Positions 44,272 to 51,449 of a DNA stretch of 55,773 bases are shown one piece after another. The first letter of the stretch is position 1; each line of letters begins with the position of its first letter. This DNA is from a virus. The notes below the pieces were generated by a model, which had not been told where the DNA came from, made no database searches, and saw only the letters and a list, made by a program, of their open reading frames with translations. The position numbers were made by a program, and so were the translations under genes. The stretch is from positions 1 through 55,773 of the IMG/VR virus record IMGVR_UViG_3300047564_005519; one strand, written 5' to 3'.

Positions 44272-44726
44272 TTTCAAGAAAAGATATTCAATTTATGCGC
44301 ACATGTGTAGCAATGTCTGGTATTTTTGCTACTTGTGCCAAACGACAGTACGCAGCTATATTGACTGATAATTTGGGTCATATCGTTGGCACCGGATATA
44401 ATGGTGGGCCTAGAGGCGCAAAACATTGTATCGATGGAGGATGTCCAAGATTGATTGAGAATTCTCCACATGGAAGCAACTACGATAATTGTATAGCAAT
44501 CCATGCAGAAGCTAATGCCTTCTTGCATTCAGACTATAGTTCTAGACCTACTAAAATTTATGTCAATGGACCACCATGTTTTTCTTGCGCTAAACTAATT
44601 GCAAATTCAACAGTCACTGATGTATACTATCTAGCAGATACTGCATATCTAGATTGGGATAATGTTAATGCATTTCTTACTAACTCAAACATTGCGACTT
44701 GGGAGATAGATCGTGCCAGCATCTAA
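44268..44726 (+). CDS. dCMP deaminase
   Basis: This 152-residue enzyme of the cytidine/deoxycytidylate deaminase family makes dUMP from dCMP. The zinc site is complete: H79 with catalytic E81 ('HAEANAF') and C104/C107 ('PPCFSCAK'). A substrate-side 'GTGYNGGPRGAKHC' stretch near 43-56 fits deoxycytidylate deaminases, which can be allosterically regulated by dCTP and dTTP. The start overlaps the small membrane protein, and the stop lies within the next gene. With ThyX it forms a short route from dCMP to dTMP, useful for an AT-rich genome. Confidence 0.9.
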   Translation: MISRKDIQFMRTCVAMSGIFATCAKRQYAAILTDNLGHIVGTGYNGGPRGAKHCIDGGCPRLIENSPHGSNYDNCIAIHAEANAFLHSDYSSRPTKIYVNGPPCFSCAKLIANSTVTDVYYLADTAYLDWDNVNAFLTNSNIATWEIDRASI

Positions 44727-44934
44727 ATTAAACTATTTGGTAGTTTACAAAAACCATAGTCAAGTTTATGGTTCAGCATCAAAGAAAATAGCTGAAGATA
44801 GTCCTCCGCCAGAGGGCTTTACATCAGATGATAAAAACATTTTTTTTGTAACGTTTGAACCAGACTCAGATAATATTTGTTTATATAAAGTAACCGATCA
44901 GGAACAGGAAGATGACCAAGAAGCAGATGAATAA
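44713..44934 (+). CDS. Small acidic hypothetical protein (73 aa)
   Basis: It starts at a GTG at 44713 inside the end of the deaminase gene, with a GGGAGAT ribosome site six bases before it; there is no internal Met alternative. It has a beta-like N-terminal half ('LNYLVVYKNHSQVYG'), a middle 'IFFVTFEPDSDNICLYKV' that may form two strands, and a very acidic C-terminal tail. It overlaps both neighbours by a few codons. I do not recognise a family. Confidence 0.6.
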   Translation: MPASKLNYLVVYKNHSQVYGSASKKIAEDSPPPEGFTSDDKNIFFVTFEPDSDNICLYKVTDQEQEDDQEADE

Positions 44935-45148
44935 GAAGAAGATTAGCCTCAAATTAAACGAAGGCGAATCAGCTTTAGTATTGCATTATGATAATTTAAT
45001 GCACATAGCAGAAAGCTATGACTACTTTGCCTCACAAGAAAAAGATCCAGATACTGGAAATTGGTATAGAGAATTGGCAGACTCAATTAGATATCAAGCT
45101 GGTATAAATCATTTTGAAGGTCCGGATGAAGAATACGACTGGTACTAA
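44912..45148 (+). CDS. Small hypothetical protein (78 aa)
   Basis: The ATG at 44912 has AGGAAG directly upstream; a second in-frame ATG at 44927 is possible. The protein has a basic start ('MTKKQMNKKK'), then a helical, acidic remainder with several Tyr and Trp residues. It has no membrane segment or known motif. It overlaps both neighbours, as most genes in this stretch do, which supports expression as part of one operon. Confidence 0.6.
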   Translation: MTKKQMNKKKISLKLNEGESALVLHYDNLMHIAESYDYFASQEKDPDTGNWYRELADSIRYQAGINHFEGPDEEYDWY

Positions 45149-45380
45149 ACTAGCTTTTTTAGGGTTAGCATGTACAATTCTTTATTTCAGATATAGGTCT
45201 TCTTTTATGTTAGATAGGTATAACTCAAAACCTGAAATTCGTCATTATTTAAATAGACTTATTGAGTTCTATGATTTGTCTGTTTTGGATAATGTGCGGC
45301 AATCTTTTTTCGAAATGCTTGATTATGGCCTCGATGCAGACCAAGCATTTCATCTTTTAATATCAAAGGTAACGAAATGA
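45126..45380 (+). CDS. Small N-terminally membrane-anchored protein (84 aa)
   Basis: I chose the ATG at 45126, with a GAAGG ribosome site, over the in-frame TTG at 45114. Residues about 7-22 ('KLAFLGLACTILYFRYR') are hydrophobic followed by positive charges, a typical single N-terminal membrane anchor or signal anchor. The remainder is soluble and helical, with 'LDYGLDADQAFHLLI' near the end. Its stop overlaps the glycosyltransferase start (ATGA). It may recruit something to the membrane; no function can be assigned. Confidence 0.6.
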   Translation: MKNTTGTKLAFLGLACTILYFRYRSSFMLDRYNSKPEIRHYLNRLIEFYDLSVLDNVRQSFFEMLDYGLDADQAFHLLISKVTK

Positions 45381-46180
45381 TTGATTTATGTATCATCAAC
45401 TATAATACTAGGGACAAGTTAGAAAGACTTATTAATATTTTACATTCAGATGTAAATGGAAAAAATAAGAAATGGTGTCTATATGTGGCTGATAATGGTT
45501 CGCAAGATGACTCTCTTGAATATCTTCAAAGCGTTGCTAGTCGGACTCTTATTAACAAGATTTTTGTTAATCCAAATATTGGATATTCTGCAGCATGCAA
45601 CCAGTTAGCTGCTTTTGGAACCGGTGAAGTTATTGCATTACTCAATGCAGATGTATGGTTCACTAGTGAAGATATTTTAAATATTCATAATATCTTCGAA
45701 AATAATCCAGATATACACATTCTAGGACCAAAGCAGCGTGATGAGAATGGATTTATCACACATGCTGGAATAATTGGAACCAATACTGCACCTAGACATC
45801 GTGGTTGGAGAGAATATGATCCTAGTGATGTAATGTATAGAGATAGAATTGAATGCGTTACAGTTTCTGGATCAGCCTATTTTATTAGGCGTGAAGTCTG
45901 GAATGCATTATGGAACGATCCCCAGTATCGGGAGCTAGTTCCAGATGCTACAGGAGCATTCTTGCCAACACCTCATTATTATGAGGAAACATGGTGTTCA
46001 TATTTTGCTAGACATCGTGGATACAACATTGTTTATGATGGATCTGTATCAATTGGGCACAGCTGGCACGCATCATCACCTAAACCTGGAGAAGGATTTA
46101 GTGAAGCTGACTCTAAGTTTCCTATCAGTAGAGAAATTTTTAGAAAAGCATGCGATTTTATAGGGATAGAAAGAGACTGA
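45377..46180 (+). CDS. Family 2 (GT-A) glycosyltransferase
   Basis: The 267-residue protein begins with 'DLCIINYNTRDKLERLI', the nucleotide-sugar-binding strand and helix of GT-A enzymes. 'VADNGSQDDSLEYL' follows near 38-51, 'NIGYSAACNQL' near 67-77, and 'LLNADVWF' near 90-97, where Asp-x-Asp or its variant binds the metal. Later parts resemble rhamnosyltransferase-type family 2 enzymes ('TVSGSAYFIRREVW', a mid-chain 'YYEETW' acid pair). It would transfer a sugar to an unknown acceptor: DNA, a virion protein or a cell-surface glycan. It sits in the nucleotide operon, and a second GT-A gene lies about 1 kb downstream. Confidence 0.85.
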   Translation: MIDLCIINYNTRDKLERLINILHSDVNGKNKKWCLYVADNGSQDDSLEYLQSVASRTLINKIFVNPNIGYSAACNQLAAFGTGEVIALLNADVWFTSEDILNIHNIFENNPDIHILGPKQRDENGFITHAGIIGTNTAPRHRGWREYDPSDVMYRDRIECVTVSGSAYFIRREVWNALWNDPQYRELVPDATGAFLPTPHYYEETWCSYFARHRGYNIVYDGSVSIGHSWHASSPKPGEGFSEADSKFPISREIFRKACDFIGIERD

Positions 46181-46181
46181 T

Positions 46182-46544
46182 ATGGAATTATATTGGTATA
46201 GGGGATCTGTTGTAAAAATTATAGATGGAGATACTCTTGATATAGATATCGATCTGGGTTTCGATATCTGGCACTCTATTAGAGTTCGTCTTAATGGCTT
46301 AAATGCACCAGAAACAAGAACTTCTTCACTTGAAGAAAAAGAGGCTGGTCTACGGTCTAAAGAATTTGTTAAAAGTTGGCTCGATAATAGAGGATATAAG
46401 GTTCTTTTACACACTATAAAAGATGGTACTGAGAAGTATGGAAGAATTTTAGCCGAAGTCTATGATTCAACCGGATACGATAATCTAAATAACGATCTAA
46501 TAAAAGAAGGGTTTGCTGTTCCATATAATGGTGGACACAAATAA
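46182..46544 (+). CDS. Staphylococcal-nuclease-like (TNase) protein
   Basis: This 120-residue, single-domain nuclease has all the family signature residues. 'IIDGDTLDIDID' holds the calcium-binding Asp. 'VRLNGLNAPE' places the catalytic Arg and Glu eight residues apart, as in S. aureus Arg35/Glu43. 'EKYGRILAEV' carries the third catalytic Arg, and 'LIKEGFAVPYNGG' closes the domain. There is no signal peptide, so it acts in the cytoplasm unless packaged. It may degrade host DNA or RNA to recycle nucleotides, in keeping with its operon. A second copy of this fold is embedded in the giant hub at 2257-13566. Confidence 0.88.
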   Translation: MELYWYRGSVVKIIDGDTLDIDIDLGFDIWHSIRVRLNGLNAPETRTSSLEEKEAGLRSKEFVKSWLDNRGYKVLLHTIKDGTEKYGRILAEVYDSTGYDNLNNDLIKEGFAVPYNGGHK

Positions 46545-46547
46545 TAT

Positions 46548-46952
46548 ATGGGACTAAAAATTTTTTTATCAGGAGCCATGGAAGATGTTGGCGACTACAG
46601 TTTAAATTGGAGAAAAACAGCCACTCATCAATTAACTGCGATGGGATATACCGTCTTAGATCCAACATTAATACCTGATGTTGGATTCGAGACCCCTGAA
46701 GAAATCGTTCAAAAAAATCTTTTCTTACAGAAGAAAGCTGATCTTCTTTTAGTTGAATACATGCTGCCAGGGCGTGCATATATTGGTACCGATTTTGAGC
46801 TAGCATGGGCAAAATTTCATGGTCAGCCAACAATAGTATTTTGTTCTGAAAAACACAAACATCGTGTTTATCTGAAATATATGGCAACTAAGCTTGCATC
46901 TAGTATGACTGATGCGCTAGAATATCTAGCGACAACTTATCCAACTAATTGA
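46548..46952 (+). CDS. Nucleoside 2-deoxyribosyltransferase-like protein
   Basis: At 134 residues this is the normal length for the family. It starts with 'KIFLSGAMED', the first strand and nucleotide-binding loop of the nucleoside deoxyribosyltransferase/DUF4406 fold. 'KADLLLVEYMLPGRAYIGTD' follows, and E84 in 'GTDFELAWA' is the likely catalytic glutamate that forms the deoxyribosyl intermediate. Family members swap or cleave the base of deoxynucleosides or their 5'-phosphates. The neighbours (nuclease, ThyX, deaminase, reductase) suggest salvage of host nucleotides or production of a modified nucleotide. Whether it transfers or merely hydrolyses cannot be judged from sequence. Confidence 0.75.
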   Translation: MGLKIFLSGAMEDVGDYSLNWRKTATHQLTAMGYTVLDPTLIPDVGFETPEEIVQKNLFLQKKADLLLVEYMLPGRAYIGTDFELAWAKFHGQPTIVFCSEKHKHRVYLKYMATKLASSMTDALEYLATTYPTN

Positions 46953-46965
46953 CGAGAAAGGTCAA

Positions 46966-47166
46966 ATGATGTCAAACAACAAGTTCAAGTATTTTGCAGT
47001 CACCACCACTACTGTAGTTAAGGCTAAGAACAAGGCTGATGCAGAGAAGATTGCAATGAGCACCAAGCGTACAGCTAACCTTAATCAGATTGGTGAGCTC
47101 CTTTTCAAGGATGTCGAGGTAGAGCGTATCACTGCTCTGCAGGCTCACGAGCAGACCGCTGTCTGA
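46966..47166 (+). CDS. Small GC-richer, probably highly expressed protein (66 aa)
   Basis: The protein has 66 residues. The first ~32 ('YFAVTTTTVVKAKNKADAEK') resemble the start of the metallophosphoesterase at 18555, with the same spacing of the Thr-x-Val strand, Ala-x-Asn and Ala-x-Lys helix. The rest is helical ('QIGELLFKDVEVERITALQ'). Hand counting gives about 46% GC against roughly 35% around it, with many C/G-ending codons, which suggests selection for high expression. A GAAAGG ribosome site precedes the ATG, and a very strong terminator follows the stop. The second Met (46969) could be the start. A small DNA- or protein-binding role is possible. Confidence 0.7.
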   Translation: MMSNNKFKYFAVTTTTVVKAKNKADAEKIAMSTKRTANLNQIGELLFKDVEVERITALQAHEQTAV

Positions 47167-47182
47167 TTAGTCATATTGGATT

Positions 47183-47224
47183 GGAACTGGGGAAGGATAT
47201 TAACCTTCCCCAGTTCCTATTTTT
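47183..47224 (+). terminator. Strong rho-independent terminator
   Basis: A perfect 14-bp stem (GGAACTGGGGAAGG / CCTTCCCCAGTTCC) with a seven-base loop is followed by TATTTTT. It closes the nucleotide-metabolism transcript 16 bases after the stop of the 66-residue protein. Genes resume at 47240 with their own ribosome site, so a promoter for them may lie in, or overlap, this short gap. Confidence 0.93.
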
Positions 47225-47239
47225 AAATAGGAGTATATT

Positions 47240-47932
47240 ATGATATACGCTCAAATGATTGGACGTAATGAGTCTAGTCGATTTCTAGAAGAAGTACTAC
47301 AAAGATTATCAACTCAAGTTGACAAAATCATTTTTACAGATGACTGTTCTGATGATAATACTCCAGAAATTGCAGCTAAGTACGCTGAAGTTTTTAGAAC
47401 AGATAAGCCAACATTTACCGAGCATGAGGGACAATTAAGAGCCTTTGCTTGGGGCAATATGGAGAAATTTGCAAGTGTTGGCGATTGGATTATTGCAATT
47501 GATTGCGATGAAATGTTATTTCATGTAGATGATCTTGATATTAGATCAGTCTTGGCAAAGTCTCCATTTGACGTTGTCAACGTCAGATTCTATCATATGT
47601 GGAATGAGACACAGTATCGTGTAGATAAGTTATGGGCACCGAATAATAGCTCACGCATTTTCCGTTATGTTAGCAATGGTGGTTTTGCTAATCGTAGATT
47701 GGCCTGTGGTTCAGAACCTACTTATGTGGGAGAGTGGATTTCTAAGCGTAATTTTTGGTTAGATTCTGGACTAGTTATGCAGCATCTTGGCTATATTAGA
47801 GATGAAGATAAGAAGGCTAAGTTTGAAAGATATTCTCATTTAGATGGTGGAGAATTTCACAATCTAAATCATATTAATTCTATTGTTGACGATAATCCAG
47901 TTCTTATTAACTGGGGAACTTTTGGTATCTGA
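47240..47932 (+). CDS. Second family 2-like glycosyltransferase
   Basis: The 230-residue protein starts 'MIYAQMIGRNESSRFLEEVL', the pattern of GT-A enzymes of the family 2/'core-2-like' group. It continues with 'VDKIIFTDDCSDDNT' near 27-41 and 'WIIAIDCDEML' near 83-93, whose Asp-x-Asp is the metal/nucleotide-sugar site. Late aromatic residues and a His ('VMQHLGY') fit the acceptor side. It is unlike the first glycosyltransferase in sequence, so it is probably not a recent duplicate. It is preceded by a TAGGAG ribosome site just after the terminator. The acceptor is unknown. Confidence 0.8.
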   Translation: MIYAQMIGRNESSRFLEEVLQRLSTQVDKIIFTDDCSDDNTPEIAAKYAEVFRTDKPTFTEHEGQLRAFAWGNMEKFASVGDWIIAIDCDEMLFHVDDLDIRSVLAKSPFDVVNVRFYHMWNETQYRVDKLWAPNNSSRIFRYVSNGGFANRRLACGSEPTYVGEWISKRNFWLDSGLVMQHLGYIRDEDKKAKFERYSHLDGGEFHNLNHINSIVDDNPVLINWGTFGI

Positions 47933-47941
47933 GGAGATAAA

Positions 47942-48568
47942 ATGTCTTTTTTAAATCAAACTGAATCTATTATTAAGCTAACGAAAGCGATGCAAGGCAA
48001 TGAGAAGTTTAGTTATATTAATGTTCCAAAGTCTGCTATTGTGGGACTAAGCAAAAATAGTGAAAATGCGTTCCCTGCCAATTTTGCTCGTAACGTTATC
48101 AATTCGTTAAAGAACGCAGATAAAAATGTGATGAAGGCTATTTCTCATACTTTGGTATCTGATGTTGAGGCAGGAAAGCATTTTAAGATAGGTCTTAATA
48201 AGCATTCGGAATATTATTATTCAAATGTATTTGAGTATTATTACATGAACAACAGAGATCTTTATAATACAATCCTAGATTTCTTTATTAAGAATACTAA
48301 AACAGTAACTGTTTCTTTCCATGATAAGAAATTAGTTCAAAAACATCTGGGATATAATACTCATGTTATCAATGTGCCGTTTATGTCGCAGTATGATAAG
48401 CTTGATAGCGTTTACGCACAGCTAAGCGAATTTGAGGGTGGAGTTGATTACTGCATTATGGACTGTGGAGTTTTTGGTTTAGCATTGATGTCTAAGATGT
48501 GGAATGACTCTAAGATGTCAATTATTGACCTTGGTAAGACTATAAACATGGTGAAAGCTTCGACGTGA
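47942..48568 (+). CDS. Possible GT-D-like glycosyltransferase-related protein
   Basis: In this 208-residue protein the C-terminal third ('VDYCIMDCGVFGLAL' then 'MSIIDLGKTI') resembles the end of GT-D/DUF1792-type enzymes, where a Gly-rich turn is followed by an 'iDiGh'-like strand. The N-terminal half lacks the Asp-Gly-Glu motif I would expect, so activity is uncertain. A GAGGAGA ribosome site precedes it, and the glycosyltransferase upstream is ten bases away, which supports a shared glycosylation role. Alternatively it is an unrelated Rossmann-fold protein. Confidence 0.45.
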   Translation: MSFLNQTESIIKLTKAMQGNEKFSYINVPKSAIVGLSKNSENAFPANFARNVINSLKNADKNVMKAISHTLVSDVEAGKHFKIGLNKHSEYYYSNVFEYYYMNNRDLYNTILDFFIKNTKTVTVSFHDKKLVQKHLGYNTHVINVPFMSQYDKLDSVYAQLSEFEGGVDYCIMDCGVFGLALMSKMWNDSKMSIIDLGKTINMVKAST

Positions 48569-48572
48569 TAGA

Positions 48573-49199
48573 ATGAAAAATCGTAAAAAGATAGAAGATG
48601 ATGATGTTGAATTTCTAACAGATCTTTTGTTTGATACGAATCTTTCACTATCAGATATAGCTAAAGAGTTAAATACTGATATTTCTGAAGTAAATAAGAA
48701 GATTAATTTACTTGGATTAAATTGGCTGAAGACCTCTAGACGAAAAATGTCTAGAGGTCAAACAGCTTTAACTCTGCTGTTGAAAAAACTTATTCCAGGT
48801 GAAGAAATTGTTAACGAATATCATATTGGCGATAAATTAAAGCTAGACATTTATTGTCCAAGTTATAAGTTGGCAATTGAATTTCATGGTCGTCAACATT
48901 TCTATTACACTAGTAGATTTTTTGAATCTAAATATGAGTTTGAAGAAGCACAAAAGCGTGATATCAAAAAAGCAGACTGGTGCAAAGAGAATGATATTGC
49001 ACTAGTTGTGTTTCGATATAATGATTCGTTAACAGAGCAAAATGTTTGTGATAGAATATTGGATGCGATTAGAAATAGTCCGACTCCAAAAACTGATAAA
49101 CAGGGGAAGTCGATCACTTCATCTGATTTTTATCAGAGTATGAAGAAGAAGAATTCGCAATACAGAAAAGATCTATATAGGAAAATGAAGGGTAAATAA
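48573..49199 (+). CDS. HTH-linked restriction-fold (VSR/DUF559-like) endonuclease
   Basis: The 208-residue protein has two parts. Residues about 10-50 ('LSLSDIAKELNTDISEVNKKI') form a helix-turn-helix of the type that reads DNA. Residues about 75-165 match the PD-(D/E)XK endonuclease fold of VSR/DUF559 proteins: D92 ('LKLDIYCP'), then E103-x-H105-G-R-Q-H109 ('IEFHGRQHF'), a long helix, and 'DIALVVFRYND'. It may be a recombination or replication-fork nuclease, or cut specific sites through its HTH. It directly precedes the helicase gene in the replication module. The basic C-terminus could bind DNA. Confidence 0.7.
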   Translation: MKNRKKIEDDDVEFLTDLLFDTNLSLSDIAKELNTDISEVNKKINLLGLNWLKTSRRKMSRGQTALTLLLKKLIPGEEIVNEYHIGDKLKLDIYCPSYKLAIEFHGRQHFYYTSRFFESKYEFEEAQKRDIKKADWCKENDIALVVFRYNDSLTEQNVCDRILDAIRNSPTPKTDKQGKSITSSDFYQSMKKKNSQYRKDLYRKMKGK

Positions 49200-49200
49200 A

Positions 49201-50664
49201 TTGATCATTCTAGATGAGATGGAAGAGACTAAAGAGATTCCATTAGAATATCAGATTTTTGCTTTAGCTTTAAAAGAGCCAGGAGCTATCGCCTATTTCA
49301 ATGACAATCTTCCTCAGGACATTGTTGGAATAATCCATGGAGAAAAGGGTATTCATGAGTTCTATGGTGCCCTTCTAGGCTTCTATCGTGGCACTAATTT
49401 AGATCATGTTGATCCTGTAGCCTTTAAGTCTTGGTTGAGTTCTGAGACTGACATCTATGATGCTCTTGGTGGTCAATCCGGTGTGTCAATCATGCTGGAT
49501 TTGATCACTAAGGTAGAGGTTTCTAATAAAGAATCTGTCACTGAGTTAGTTAAGCATAAAGCAAATAAGCGTAAGCAAATCAATTATCTTCAGGAGCTAC
49601 AACTTCTTATTAATAAGAAGGGACTTAAATCCGAAGAAGATGTAAATAGAATTAATATTCTTACATCTCATATTAAAGATCTAGAAAATCAAATTAAGTA
49701 TGATCCTTTTTCCAAGATCACTACTGGTTTAGATATTATCTCTCACGCATCTAATCTGTTAGAGATTCCAGACTTTATTCCAACTCAATTTAAGGCTTTA
49801 AATAGAGCTATGGGATATACCGATGAGGGCGGATTTTTCCGTGGAGCAGTTCATGCTGTAATTGCACCATCTGGTAAGGGTAAAAGCACTTTTGCCAAAT
49901 GCTTAGCTAATCATTGGTTGGATACTGGTTACCGCGTCCTTTATGTTAACTTTGAGGAAGCATTAGGTCACTGGGAACGCATTCTAATGACTCAAATTAT
50001 AGGTAAAAATGTTTACTCTGAAGCTGATAAATGGTCCGCATCAGAAAAGGATTTTTATCTTAAAAAGTTCAAGGAAAGACTTGAACAGTGGGGCGATAGA
50101 TTGATGGTTCGCCATGATCCCGAAACTCCATATTTTGAGGATCTTGAATTCTGGTTACGTGATTTAATCGGTCACAATGAGAAGATTCCGGACATTGTGA
50201 TTATTGATACCATTCAGTCAATGTTTACTCGCGGAAGCGGTAAGGGTAAGCCACGATGGGGTGAATTTGAGGAAATGATGGTCAAGTTAGAGAAACTTGC
50301 CCGTGACATGAACTGTGCATTGATCATTACTGCTCAAGAAAACTCTAATAGAATGAAGGAAAAGCGAGAAGTTGTACAACAGTCTGATACGGGTGGTTCG
50401 TTAGCTATTCAGCAGAAGTGTGCAGTAACTATTTTCATTACTGAAAAGAAGTTAGCAACAAATGACGAGACAGAAGATGATAATGTCATGCAGTTGCAAA
50501 TACCGAAAAACAGAATCACTGGATCAGCTTTTACATATGATCCTCCGCTAGTTAGATATGTTGATTCTAAGAAAATTTATGAAGAGTATGAGGTTGTGAA
50601 TTCTGATTCATATTTAGAGTCATCAGAATTAAACGATCTATTAAATGGAGAGGGATTTGACTGA
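49201..50664 (+). CDS. DnaB-like replicative helicase
   Basis: The 487-residue protein has a helical N-terminal region (to about residue 180) and a RecA-type core. The core holds Walker A 'APSGKGKST' at 222-230 (K228), Walker B 'IVIIDT' at 332-337 (D336), and a sensor-like 'ALIITAQEN' near 378. The end carries an arginine-finger-like 'IPKNRITGS' region. DnaB-type rings unwind the fork ahead of the polymerase. The TTG start at 49201 has a well-placed GAAGGG ribosome site; the first in-frame ATG (49219) has none. The C-terminal ~50 residues are acidic, possibly a partner-binding tail. Confidence 0.88.
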   Translation: MIILDEMEETKEIPLEYQIFALALKEPGAIAYFNDNLPQDIVGIIHGEKGIHEFYGALLGFYRGTNLDHVDPVAFKSWLSSETDIYDALGGQSGVSIMLDLITKVEVSNKESVTELVKHKANKRKQINYLQELQLLINKKGLKSEEDVNRINILTSHIKDLENQIKYDPFSKITTGLDIISHASNLLEIPDFIPTQFKALNRAMGYTDEGGFFRGAVHAVIAPSGKGKSTFAKCLANHWLDTGYRVLYVNFEEALGHWERILMTQIIGKNVYSEADKWSASEKDFYLKKFKERLEQWGDRLMVRHDPETPYFEDLEFWLRDLIGHNEKIPDIVIIDTIQSMFTRGSGKGKPRWGEFEEMMVKLEKLARDMNCALIITAQENSNRMKEKREVVQQSDTGGSLAIQQKCAVTIFITEKKLATNDETEDDNVMQLQIPKNRITGSAFTYDPPLVRYVDSKKIYEEYEVVNSDSYLESSELNDLLNGEGFD

Positions 50665-51440
50665 TGCTAAATCTTACAGTTAATTCTATTAAGGACTTTC
50701 AGCTTTGTGAAAGATTATATGACTATCGTCATAATGAAAAACTTCCGGAAAAAATATATTCTAGAGATATCTATTCCGCAAAATTTGAATCAACCATAAA
50801 AAATATATTGTATTTCTTTTGGTATAAGAAGCAGGGTGGAATTACTCCATCGTATAATTCGCTATTAAATAGATGGGAGAAACTTTGGTTTCCCAAAGAT
50901 GTTGACTCATATGATTTAATAACTGAACAGCATGAAAGTGTTTATGGAAATATGTCTAGTTTAACAACTAAGGCAGCATCAATACTTTTGGAGTTTTATG
51001 AAAAGTACTCTGAGATAGATTTAATTCCACTAGCTATTAGTGATGACTATGTCGCAATTGTTAACAAAAATATTAAGATAGAAGATCGATTCGATCTAAT
51101 TTATCGACATGATGATAAAAATTATGTTGTCAAATTTATGTTTAACTATAAGACAAATTATAGTTATATGTATCAAATTGATTTTTCAACTATGTACTTA
51201 GGTTTTAAATTGCGCCATCCTTCTAGAATGCGAAATACAGTATTCGGATACATTGACTTACTGAGTAACAATATGAAATTTGTTGAGTATGAAATTAATC
51301 AAGAAGACCTTGATGCTCTAGAGTACTGGTGTGATACAATAGAGTCCAAAGAAGTGCTTGTTCCGAAAAGAGGAATGACACTGCACTGTAAAAAATGTCA
51401 GTTTGATGATATTTGTTCAAAATGGAAATTCCCAACTTAG
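50664..51440 (+). CDS. Cas4-like Fe-S protein with degenerate nuclease motif
   Basis: This 258-residue protein has the cysteine plan of Cas4/AddB-type 4Fe-4S nucleases: C15 near the N-terminus and C242, C245 and C251 near the end. The nuclease core has D144 ('RFDLIY'). The next motif, usually an acidic residue-x-Lys, reads N161-Y-K163 after 'VVKFMF', so the acid is replaced. 'YQIDFSTMY' follows, as in the family QxxxY motif. It may be catalytically weakened, or it may bind DNA ends through the cluster. It overlaps the helicase stop (TGATG) and has a GAGAGGG ribosome site. No CRISPR locus is nearby; phage Cas4-like proteins usually act in recombination. Confidence 0.7.
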   Translation: MLNLTVNSIKDFQLCERLYDYRHNEKLPEKIYSRDIYSAKFESTIKNILYFFWYKKQGGITPSYNSLLNRWEKLWFPKDVDSYDLITEQHESVYGNMSSLTTKAASILLEFYEKYSEIDLIPLAISDDYVAIVNKNIKIEDRFDLIYRHDDKNYVVKFMFNYKTNYSYMYQIDFSTMYLGFKLRHPSRMRNTVFGYIDLLSNNMKFVEYEINQEDLDALEYWCDTIESKEVLVPKRGMTLHCKKCQFDDICSKWKFPT

Positions 51441-51449
51441 GAAGTAGAA

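Noticed and set aside
50664-51440. CRISPR-Cas locus suggested by a Cas4-like protein
   Set aside because: There are no repeat-spacer arrays and no Cas1/Cas2 or effector genes in the window. Cas4-like proteins are common in phages outside CRISPR.
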